Assembly (NCBI GenBank): GCA_963819735.1
Contig: CAWFXC010000005.1
Span: 62,001-126,000, forward strand
Length of the DNA: 64,000 bases
DNA from: CAWFXC01 sp963819735
GTDB lineage: Bacteria > Actinomycetota > Acidimicrobiia > IMCC26256 > DASPTH01
Reading direction: 5' to 3'
Shown here in pieces: positions 34,215-42,028 of the stretch. Numbering within the stretch: the stretch's first letter is position 1; the number at the start of each line of letters is the position of its first letter. A program made the translations under genes and the position numbers. The notes below the pieces were generated by a model. The model had not been told where the DNA came from, did no database searches, and saw only the letters and a program-made list of their open reading frames with translations.

Positions 34215-35506
34215 CGACCACCGCCGGGAGCACTGACCGCGCCGGCGCGCCCGACGAGAGTGTGAGCGACTTCCGGGCCCGGGCCCGCGTGTGGCTCGCC
34301 GCGAACATCCCACGGAGCGAGCCGGGCGCCGACATGCTGGCCCGGCGCCGCACGATGACCACGGAGGAGGAGTTGGCGGAGGTCACCCACCAGCGCGGCC
34401 TCCAACGCCAGCTGTGGGACGGCGGATTCGCCGGTATCTGCTTCCCGCGCGAGTACGGCGGGCGCGGCCTGAGCCCCGAGCACCAGCGGGTGTTCAACGA
34501 GGAGAGCAACGGCTACCAGATGCCGAGCATCCTCCAAGTGCCGACGTTCGTGCCCTGCGGCGCGGTGCTCCTCGACTTCGGGACGGAGGAGCAGAAGCGC
34601 ACCTACATCCCGCCCATGCTCAAGGGCGAGGCGATCTGGATGCAGTTCCTCTCCGAGCCGAGCGGCGGGTCCGACGTCGCCGGCGCGCTCACTACCGCGG
34701 TGCGCGACGGCGACGAGTGGGTGATGAACGGATCGAAGATCTGGACCACCGGCGCGTGGTTCTCCGACTACGGCCTCTGTCTCGTGCGCACCAACTGGGA
34801 CGTCCCGAAGCACCGCGGCCTCACGGTCTTCATCGTGCCCATCCACGCGCCGGGAGTGGAGCTGCACCGCATCGAGATGATCGACGGGAACCGCGAGTTC
34901 TGCCAGGAGTTCCTCACCGACGTGCGCGTGCCCGACACCGACCGCGTCGGCGACGTCGACGACGGTTGGACTGTGGGCACGCGGTGGATGTTCCACGAGC
35001 GCAATGCGATGGGCGGTGGCTCGCCGTACGTGAGCGGCGTGCGCCACAGCAACGTGGAGGTTCCCGGCCGGGGCGACAAGTACGTCGACCTCGCGCGTCG
35101 CGCCGGCCGCCTCGACGATCCGCGCGTCCGCGAGATGATCGGTGAGCAGCGGGTCCTCCAGCGCACGCAGGAAGCACTCACCCGACGCGTTGCACAGGGT
35201 GTGCAGCTCGGGGTGCTGCCCGACACCGTCACCTCCGTCACCCGGCTGATGAGCGCGATCGTCGAGGAGCGCGGGGTGACGATCGGCCTGGAGATCGCGG
35301 GCGCGGCCGCGGCCGGCGGCGAGGCCGGCGACCTGTTCTCGGCCGGCACGTCGTTCCTCGTTCGCCAACAGGCGAGCATCGGCGGCGGCACCACCGAGAT
35401 GGCGCGCAACAACATCAGCGAGCGCGTGCTCGGCATGCCGCGCGAGTACAACGCCTTCACCCAGGTCCCGTACCGCGACGTGCCGAAAGGGCCCTCGAGC
35501 AGCTGA
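34211..35506 (+). CDS. Acyl-CoA dehydrogenase, second of a tandem pair
   Basis: A protein of 431 aa, ATG overlapping the previous stop. It has the standard FadE parts: GGFAGICFPREYGGRGLSP near 73-91, QFLSEPSGGSDVAGALTT near 141-158, GSKIWTTGA near 173-181, and SIGGGTTEMARNNISERVLG near 390-409. With the preceding gene it probably forms a heterotetrameric acyl-CoA dehydrogenase for a bulky or branched CoA ester. A 130-base gap with a hairpin follows. Confidence 0.87.
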   Translation: MTTTAGSTDRAGAPDESVSDFRARARVWLAANIPRSEPGADMLARRRTMTTEEELAEVTHQRGLQRQLWDGGFAGICFPREYGGRGLSPEHQRVFNEESNGYQMPSILQVPTFVPCGAVLLDFGTEEQKRTYIPPMLKGEAIWMQFLSEPSGGSDVAGALTTAVRDGDEWVMNGSKIWTTGAWFSDYGLCLVRTNWDVPKHRGLTVFIVPIHAPGVELHRIEMIDGNREFCQEFLTDVRVPDTDRVGDVDDGWTVGTRWMFHERNAMGGGSPYVSGVRHSNVEVPGRGDKYVDLARRAGRLDDPRVREMIGEQRVLQRTQEALTRRVAQGVQLGVLPDTVTSVTRLMSAIVEERGVTIGLEIAGAAAAGGEAGDLFSAGTSFLVRQQASIGGGTTEMARNNISERVLGMPREYNAFTQVPYRDVPKGPSSS

Positions 35507-35561
35507 GCCTCCTTGCCTCCCGGCGGCGACGCCGGTAAGGTCGTACCTCTGGACGGAACGA

Positions 35562-35580
35562 CGTGCCGCAGGACGGCACG
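35562..35580 (+). other. Perfect 7-bp hairpin in the leader of the D-aminoacylase-like gene
   Basis: CGTGCCG, loop CAGGA, then CGGCACG, about 55 bases before the start at 35637. No T-run follows, so it is a weak terminator candidate. It could be part of a structured leader. AGGT-CGT-ACCT at 35538-35548 just upstream is a small inverted repeat. Confidence 0.4.
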
Positions 35581-35636
35581 CGCCGCATGAGGCCGCATCC
35601 GGCGGCACCCAGCGGGGGGACGCGGAGGTACACGTC

Positions 35637-37334
35637 ATGCACGATCTCGTGATTCGGGGCGGAACCGTGGTCGACGGGACGGGTGGCGCGCCGCGCACCG
35701 CCGACGTCGCCATCGACGGCGGCCGTATCGCCGACGTCGGTGACGACGTGGGCGGCGGCGAGCGGGTGCTCGACGCCGACGGCCTGCTCGTGACCCCGGG
35801 CTGGGTCGACGTGCACACGCACTACGACGGGCAGGCCCTGTGGGACCCGCTGCTCGAGACGTCGTCGGCGCACGGCGTGACCACGGTGGTGATGGGCAAC
35901 TGCGGAGTGGGCTTCGCGCCGGTGCGCCCCGCCGACCGCGACTGGACCGTCGCCCTCATGGAGGGCGTCGAGGACATCCCGGCCGCGGTGCTCAACCAGG
36001 GCTTGGGATGGCGATGGGAGTCGTTCCCCGAGTATCTCGACGCGCTCGATTCGGCCGCGCACGCGATCGACGTGGCCACGCAGGTTCCGCACGCCGCGCT
36101 GCGGGTCTACGCCATGGGTGAGCGCGGCATCGACCACGCCGAGGTTCCCACCGCGGAGGAGATCGAGGTGATGGGCCGCATCGCGGCGGAGGCCATCACC
36201 GCCGGCGCGCTCGGCTTTAGCACGTCGCGTTCGCGCAACCACCACTCGACCGACGGGCGCCTCACCCCGAGCCTGACCGCCACCGAGGCGGAGCTGGTGG
36301 GGATCGCGACCGCGATCGGCCGCACCGGGCGCGGTGTGTTCGAGATGGTGTTCGAAGACGGTGCCGACGAGGGGCACCTCCGCATCGCCCGGCGCATGTG
36401 CGAGGCCGGCGGTCGCCCGCTGTCGATGACGACGCTCCAGCGCGCGGGTCAGGCCGACGGCTACCGGCGCATCCTCGAGACGCTCGAGCAGGCCGACGCC
36501 GACGGGCTGCGCATGCGCGGCCAGGTCGCGGCCCGGCCCGTCGGGCTGTTGATGTCGCTCGGCGGCAGCGTCCACCCGATGCGCCCGTCGCCCACGTTCC
36601 AGTCGCTCGGTGCCCTCGCGCCCGATGCGCTGCGGGCGGAGCTCGCCAAGCCCGATGTGCGCGAGCGCATCCTCGCCGAGCTGGGCGGCGAGGCCGACAT
36701 GATGAGCCGGTTCGCGTACGCGTACGAGCTCGGCGACCCGCCGCGCTACGACCAAGGGCCCGACGACACGATCGCGGCGCGGGCCGCCGCGGCCGGTACC
36801 ACCGCCTCCGCGCTCGCGTACGACATCGTCGCCGCCGGCGGCACCATCTACGTACCGGTGGCGAACTTCGTCGACGGCAATCTCGACGCGACGCGCGAGA
36901 TGATCGTCCACCCGCTCACCGTCCCCGGCCTCGGTGACGGCGGCGCGCACTGCACGATGATCGGCGACTTCGACTTCCCCACGTTCCTCGTGAGCTACTG
37001 GGGTCGATCGGCGCCGGCGGAGCAGCGCCTGCCGGTGGAGTGGCTGGTGGCGCGGCAGACCTCGGCGACCGCGGCCTTGGTGGGTCTCGGCGACCGCGGC
37101 GTCCTCGCGCCCGGCCTGCGGGCCGACGTGAATCTCATCGACTTCGAGTCGCTCGGCTCCACCGCGCCCCGTGTCGTCAACGACCTGCCCGGCAACGGGT
37201 CGCGGCTGGTGGGGCACGGCACCGGCTACGTCACCACGATCGTCAATGGCGAGGTCAGCTACGAAGGCGGTGAGCAGACCGGCGTGATGGCCGGCGCGCT
37301 GGTGCGCGGTGGCCGCACGGCCGCGGGTTCGTGA
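35637..37334 (+). CDS. Amidohydrolase, N-acyl-D-amino-acid deacylase-like
   Basis: A protein of 565 aa from ATG 35637 with GGAGG upstream. It has the N-terminal beta-sandwich strand DLVIRGGTVVDGTGGAPR, the metal motif VDVHTHYDGQ near 58-67, VTTVVMGNCGVGFAP near 81-95, and GDGGAHCTMIGDF near 431-443, which supplies the Asp/His part of the metal site. This fits D-aminoacylase/dihydroorotase-like members of the amidohydrolase superfamily. In lipid clusters these may hydrolyse amides or cyclic esters; the substrate here is unknown. Its stop overlaps the next start (GTGA). Confidence 0.85.
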   Translation: MHDLVIRGGTVVDGTGGAPRTADVAIDGGRIADVGDDVGGGERVLDADGLLVTPGWVDVHTHYDGQALWDPLLETSSAHGVTTVVMGNCGVGFAPVRPADRDWTVALMEGVEDIPAAVLNQGLGWRWESFPEYLDALDSAAHAIDVATQVPHAALRVYAMGERGIDHAEVPTAEEIEVMGRIAAEAITAGALGFSTSRSRNHHSTDGRLTPSLTATEAELVGIATAIGRTGRGVFEMVFEDGADEGHLRIARRMCEAGGRPLSMTTLQRAGQADGYRRILETLEQADADGLRMRGQVAARPVGLLMSLGGSVHPMRPSPTFQSLGALAPDALRAELAKPDVRERILAELGGEADMMSRFAYAYELGDPPRYDQGPDDTIAARAAAAGTTASALAYDIVAAGGTIYVPVANFVDGNLDATREMIVHPLTVPGLGDGGAHCTMIGDFDFPTFLVSYWGRSAPAEQRLPVEWLVARQTSATAALVGLGDRGVLAPGLRADVNLIDFESLGSTAPRVVNDLPGNGSRLVGHGTGYVTTIVNGEVSYEGGEQTGVMAGALVRGGRTAAGS

Positions 37335-38776
37335 GCGTGGAGTTCGTACCCAGTGCGGAGGTGCGCGACGTCCGCACCCGCCTCGACCATCCGGTGATCG
37401 ACAGTGACGGTCACCTGATCGAGTACGTGCCGTTGGTGCGCGACTTCATCGTGGAAGAAGCGGGTGAGAGCGTGGCCCTGCGCTTCGACCGTCTCTCCCA
37501 CACGGGGACGGCGCGCTCCATGTTCCCCGACCCGATGGAGCGGCGGAAGCTGGGCCTGCACGCGGTGGGCGTGTGGGGCATCCCCACCGAGAACACGCTC
37601 GACCGCGCCACGGTCATGCTGCCCGAGCTCATGTACCAGCGCCTCGACGAGTTGGGCATCGACTTCGCGGTGCTCTACCCCACGTATGGCCTCACCGTCA
37701 CCGCACTGGGCGATGCCGAGTTGCGGTGTGCGATGGCGCGCGCGTTGAACCGCTACTACGCGGCGGTGTACGACGGGTTGCGCGACCGCCTCGAACCGGT
37801 CGCCGCCATCCCGATGTTCACGCCCGAAGAAGCGATCGCCGAGCTCGACTTCGCGTGCGGCGAGCTGGGCCTGAAGACGGTGATGATGGGGGGCGCGATC
37901 CCTCGCCGCCTCGACGGGTTCGATCCCGATCGGGGCGCCAACGTGTGGATCGACACCCTCGGGCACGCGTCGCTCCACGACTACGACCCGGTGTGGAAAC
38001 GCTGCGAGGAGCTCGGCGTCGCCCCCACGTTCCACGCAGGCGGGCAGGGGTGGGGGAGCCGCATGTCGCCCACCAACAACTCGTACAACCAGGTCGGGAA
38101 CTTCGCCGCCGCCGCCGAGGGCACGTGCCGGTCACTGGTGTTCGGCGGCGTGCCGATGCGCTTCCCCAACGTGCGCTTCGTGTTCCAGGAGGGCGGGGTG
38201 GCGTGGGCATCGGCGCTGCTCGCCGGCATCCTCGGCCACTACCAGAAGCGCCGCATCGAGGCGATCGGCCACTACGACCCGGCGGAGCTCGACTTCGATC
38301 AGCTCGAGTCGCTCTTCCGCACGCACGCGCGCGGCGCGATCGCGGAACGGGTCGACCGGCTCGACCAGGGTCTGCGCATCCTCTCCGATCCCGACGAGAT
38401 CCCGCGCGACGTCGACATGTTCGCCGAGTCGCTCGTGCGCAGCGAGGGCGACATCCTCGAGATGTTCTCGCAGCGGTTCTTCTTCGGCTGCGAAGCCGAC
38501 GACCCCATGAACGCGCTGGCGTTCTCCACCGACCTCAACCCCGGTGGTGTGCGGCTCCCGGCCATCTTCGCCTCCGACGTCGGTCACTGGGACGTGCCCG
38601 ACATGCGGGAGGTGCTCCCGGAGGCGTACGAGTTGGTCGAGCACGGCCACGTCGACGCACAGCAGTTCTCCGATTTCGTCTTCGGCAATCCGGTGCGGCT
38701 GTGGGCAGGGATGAACCCGAACTTCTTCCGCGACACCGTGGTGGAAGACGCCGCCGCGGGCGTGAAGCCGCTCTAG
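37331..38776 (+). CDS. Amidohydrolase family 2 protein
   Basis: A protein of 481 aa from GTG 37331. The first strand carries HPVIDSDGHLIEYVPL near 20-35, the DxDxHxxE metal motif of PF04909. FTPEEAIAELDFACGELGLK near 163-182, GVAPTFHAGGQGWG near 233-246, RFVFQEGGVAWASAL near 279-293 and IFASDVGHWDVPDM near 412-425 give the remaining barrel and metal positions. It should be a metal-dependent hydrolase or decarboxylase. It ends four bases before the LeuC-like gene, so it belongs to the same transcript. Confidence 0.85.
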   Translation: MSVEFVPSAEVRDVRTRLDHPVIDSDGHLIEYVPLVRDFIVEEAGESVALRFDRLSHTGTARSMFPDPMERRKLGLHAVGVWGIPTENTLDRATVMLPELMYQRLDELGIDFAVLYPTYGLTVTALGDAELRCAMARALNRYYAAVYDGLRDRLEPVAAIPMFTPEEAIAELDFACGELGLKTVMMGGAIPRRLDGFDPDRGANVWIDTLGHASLHDYDPVWKRCEELGVAPTFHAGGQGWGSRMSPTNNSYNQVGNFAAAAEGTCRSLVFGGVPMRFPNVRFVFQEGGVAWASALLAGILGHYQKRRIEAIGHYDPAELDFDQLESLFRTHARGAIAERVDRLDQGLRILSDPDEIPRDVDMFAESLVRSEGDILEMFSQRFFFGCEADDPMNALAFSTDLNPGGVRLPAIFASDVGHWDVPDMREVLPEAYELVEHGHVDAQQFSDFVFGNPVRLWAGMNPNFFRDTVVEDAAAGVKPL

Positions 38777-38780
38777 CGGC

Positions 38781-40182
38781 ATGGGCGCACGCACGCTGCT
38801 CGACAAGATCTGGGATCGGCATGTGGTCGCCGACCTCGGCGACGGTTGGGACCTCCTTCACGTCGACCGGCACCTCGTGCACGACGTGACCTCGCCGGCC
38901 GCGTTCACGACCCTCACCGATCGCGGGCTGCGGGTGTTCAGCCCCGAGCTCACGTTCGCGGCCTCGGAGCACAGCGTGTCGATCACCGCGGGACGCGACG
39001 AGCACAGCAACCCCCTGAGCCGGACGTTCGTCCCGCTGCTGCGCCAGAACTGCGCCGACCACGGCGTGCGCCTCTACGACATCAACGATCCCGATCAGGG
39101 CATCGTGCACGTGATCGGTCCCGAGCTCGGGATCACGCTGCCCGGTACCACGGTGGTGTGCGGCGACAGCCACACGTGCACCAACGGTGGCATCGGCGCG
39201 CTCGGGTTCGGCATCGGCACCACCGAACTCGCCCACGTCCTGGCGACGCAGTGCCTGCCGCAGCGCCGTCCGCCGACGATGCGACTGCACTTCGAGGGCG
39301 CCCTGGCACCGGGCGTCGAACCGAAGGACCTCATCCTCCACACCATCGCGCGGCTCGGCGCCGACGCGGGGACCGGCTACGCGATCGAGTACGCGGGCCC
39401 GGTGATCGACGCGTGCTCGGTCGAGCAACGCATGACGATCTGCAACCTGTCGGTGGAGCTCGGCGCGCGGATCGGGATCGTCGCCCCCGACGACCGCACC
39501 GTCGAATACGTCAGCGGCCGTCGCTTCGCACCGCGCGGCGCGATGCTCGACGCCGCGATCGCCGACTGGTCGTCGCTGCCCACGGACCCGGGCGCGCGGT
39601 TCGCGGTCGAACACGCCATCGACGCGTCGACGGTCGCGCCGCAGGTCACGTGGGGGGTGAGCCCTGCCCACAGCATGGCGGTCGACGGCAAGATCCCGTC
39701 GCCCGCCGACGCGCCCGACCCCGAGACCCGCCGACAATGGGAGCAGGCGATCGAGTACATGGACGTCGTGCCCGGCGCCACGATCGAGGGGCTGCCGGTG
39801 CAGTGGGTGTTCATCGGCTCGTGCACCAACGGCCGGCTCTCCGACCTCGAAGCCGCGGCCGCGGTCATTCGCGGCCGACGCGTGGCTCCGACCGTGCGGG
39901 CCCTCGTCGTGCCCGGCTCGCGGCGGCGTGCAGCGCGAGGCGGAGGCCCGCGGGCTCGACCGCGCGTTCACTGCCGCCGGGTTCGAGTGGGGTGAGCCCG
40001 GTTGCGGTCTCTGCCCGGGGCTCGGCGGGGTCAGCCTCGCCGCGGGCGATCGCTGCGTGTCGACCTCGAACCGCAACTTCGTCGGCCGGCAGGGCGCCGG
40101 GGTCCGCACGCATCTGGCCGGTGCCGCCTCGGCCGCCGCGGCCGCGCTCGCCGGCGCGGTCGTCGACGTGCGGACGTTCTGA
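38781..40182 (+). pseudogene. LeuC-family (aconitase-type) large subunit, frameshifted near the C-terminus
   Basis: ATG 38781 starts a 3-isopropylmalate-dehydratase-like large subunit: DKIWDRHVV, GIVHVIGPELGITLPGTTVV, GDSHTCTNGGIGALGFGIGT, and the cluster-binding FIGSCTNGRLSDLEAA near 350-365. At 39918-39927 (a CGG repeat) one extra base breaks the frame. It continues as VQREAEARGLDRAFTAAGFE, then GCGLCPG, which supplies the other Fe-S cysteines, to TGA 40180-40182. The restored length of about 467 residues is normal. With the LeuD-like gene it forms a hydro-lyase. The catabolic neighbours suggest hydration of an unsaturated diacid rather than leucine synthesis. Confidence 0.83.
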
Positions 40183-40195
40183 TCGTGCCGACCCG

Positions 40196-40804
40196 ATGAC
40201 CATGCAACCGTTCACCACCGTCAGCGGCCCGGCGGCCCCGCTGTTGTTGCCCGACGTCGACACCGACACGATCAGTCCCGCGCACTCCGGCCGGCGCGAC
40301 CCTGCGGCGTCGGTGTTCGCGCCGTTGCGCTACCGGGCCGACGGGAACGACGACCCCGACTTCGTGCTCAACCGGCCCGCGTTCCGCGGCGCACCGATTG
40401 TGCTCTGCGGCGCGAACTTCGGGTGTGGGAGCTCGCGCGAGACCGCGGTGTGGTCGCTCGCGGCGATCGGGGTGCGATGCCTCGTCGCGCCGAGCTTCGG
40501 CGACATCTTCGCGGGGAACTGCTTCCAGAACGGGATGCTGCCGGTCGTGCTGGACGCCGCCACCATCGAACGAATCGCCGCCGACGCGGCCGACGGCTCC
40601 GCCGTGGTGGTCGATCTCGAACTACAGACGATCGTGACGCCGCGAGGCCTACGGGTCGAGTTCAAAGTCGACGCGCTGCGCCGCGCCCAACTGCTCGCGG
40701 GGCTCGACGACATCGCGCTCACGTTGACGCGCCACGACGAGATCGTCGCGTTCCAGACCGTCGACCGGGGACGCCGGCCCTGGATCTACGAGACCAATCC
40801 GTAA
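40196..40804 (+). CDS. LeuD-family small subunit of an aconitase-type hydro-lyase
   Basis: A protein of 202 aa from ATG 40196 (ATG 40202 also possible), 13 bases after the LeuC-like stop. It has the swivel domain pattern LLLPDVDTDTISPAHSGRR near 18-36 and NFGCGSSRETAVWSLAAIG near 75-93, where the usual SSREHAPWAL of LeuD reads SSRETAVWSL. That change at the substrate loop fits a substrate other than isopropylmalate. It should pair with the large subunit. An IclR gene starts 22 bases downstream. Confidence 0.84.
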   Translation: MTMQPFTTVSGPAAPLLLPDVDTDTISPAHSGRRDPAASVFAPLRYRADGNDDPDFVLNRPAFRGAPIVLCGANFGCGSSRETAVWSLAAIGVRCLVAPSFGDIFAGNCFQNGMLPVVLDAATIERIAADAADGSAVVVDLELQTIVTPRGLRVEFKVDALRRAQLLAGLDDIALTLTRHDEIVAFQTVDRGRRPWIYETNP

Positions 40805-40826
40805 CCGGAACCACGGAGGAGCGAGG

Positions 40827-41588
40827 GTGGAGAACTCGATGCAGAGCGTCATGAACGCGCTGCGAATCCTCGAGCACGTCAGCGAGGAAGGCGCGGTCGG
40901 CGTCACCGACGTGTCGCGGGCGCTCGATCTGCCGAAGAGCACGGTGCAGCGCACGCTCACCGCGCTCGGGCGCGCGGGTTGGATCCGTCAGGACCCGCAG
41001 GCGCGCTGGGAGCTGACGTTGCGGTGTGCCGCGGTCGGGCGCCGCGTCGGTCACGAGCCGGCCATCCGCGCCGCCGCCCACCCGGTGGCCGTCGAACTGC
41101 AGGCGGTCACCCACGAGACCGTGCGCTACTTCCTGATCGACGGCGAGACCTTCGTCCTCCTCGAGACGATCGAAGGCGACCACACCGTGCGGCCGGTCGA
41201 GGCGGACGTCGCCGGGCGCATCCCGATGAACGCGGCGGCGGTGGGCAAGGCCGTCCTCGCCGCGTGGTCCGACGACGCGGTCGACCGCTACCTCGAACAC
41301 CCGCTCGAACGCCTGACGCCGGCGACCGTGGTCGACCCCGATGTGTTGCGCGCCCACATCCGCGACACCCGCCGGCGCGGGTACGGCGAGGTGCGGGAAG
41401 AGACCTACCTCGATGTCGGCGGCGTCGCCGCGGTGGCCCAGCTCCCCGACCCGATGATGGTGGGGATCGGGATCAGCTTTCCCCTGCACCGCACGTCGAG
41501 CGACACGATCGCGCGCTACGGCGAGCTGGTGCGGGAGGGCGCCGAACGGCTCTCGACCGCGATTGTTTCGGCCGACCGCGTCGCGTGA
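40827..41588 (+). CDS. IclR-family transcriptional regulator
   Basis: A protein of 253 aa from GTG 40827 with GGAGGAGCGAGG upstream; ATG 40839 is possible. The winged helix is at about 5-65 (MNALRILEHVSEEGAVGVTD, ALDLPKSTVQRTLTALGRAG). The IclR effector domain follows to the end, with RIPMNAAAVGKAVLAAW near 131-147 and GGVAAVAQLPDPMMVGIGIS near 199-218. Members bind small acids and control nearby catabolic operons. It is the last gene of the plus-strand run and is the only regulator inside the catabolic block, so it is a good candidate to control it. Confidence 0.9.
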   Translation: MENSMQSVMNALRILEHVSEEGAVGVTDVSRALDLPKSTVQRTLTALGRAGWIRQDPQARWELTLRCAAVGRRVGHEPAIRAAAHPVAVELQAVTHETVRYFLIDGETFVLLETIEGDHTVRPVEADVAGRIPMNAAAVGKAVLAAWSDDAVDRYLEHPLERLTPATVVDPDVLRAHIRDTRRRGYGEVREETYLDVGGVAAVAQLPDPMMVGIGISFPLHRTSSDTIARYGELVREGAERLSTAIVSADRVA

Positions 41589-41627
41589 GAGAGGTGCGGT
41601 GAGGCGAGGCGCGTGAGGCGAACTGCT

Positions 41628-41990
41628 TCAGTCGGCGCGGAAGTGCGGGTTGTAGATGAAGCCGACGATCGCGCCGTGCGGCGTGCGCACGGTGGCGGTG
41701 ACGATGCCGTCGCCCACCTCGGCCGGCGGGACGTGCTCGGTGGCGCCGGCCGCGACGGCGTCGGCCACCGCGACCGCGACGTCGGGAACCCCCCAGTAGG
41801 TGAGCGCGCCGTCGCCGGGGTCGGCATCGGGGAGGAGCCCGAGCTCGTAGCCGCCCACCTCGAAGCCGACGTAGAACGGCTCGTCGAAGTAGGGCTCGAT
41901 GCCCAGCAGGGTGGCCCACCAGGCCTTGGCGGCGGTGAGATCAGGTGACGGGTAGATCACGGTACGGAGACCGAGCAGCGGTGTCGTCAT
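41628..41990 (-). CDS. VOC/glyoxalase-family protein
   Basis: A protein of 120 aa from ATG 41990 with GGAAGG upstream. It has the two beta-alpha-beta-beta-beta halves of the vicinal oxygen chelate fold: LRTVIYPSPDLTAAKAWWAT, YVGFEVGGYELGLLPD, then LTYWGVPDVAVAVADAVAAG and GAIVGFIYNPHFR. A full metal site is not obvious in so short a protein, so it may be a dimeric enzyme or a binding protein. It converges on the IclR gene and lies just downstream of the efflux gene on the same strand. Confidence 0.78.
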   Translation of the reverse strand: MTTPLLGLRTVIYPSPDLTAAKAWWATLLGIEPYFDEPFYVGFEVGGYELGLLPDADPGDGALTYWGVPDVAVAVADAVAAGATEHVPPAEVGDGIVTATVRTPHGAIVGFIYNPHFRAD

Positions 41991-42028
41991 CGGGTGATCC
42001 TTCCAGACTCCCGCGGATCGGGCGAGGC

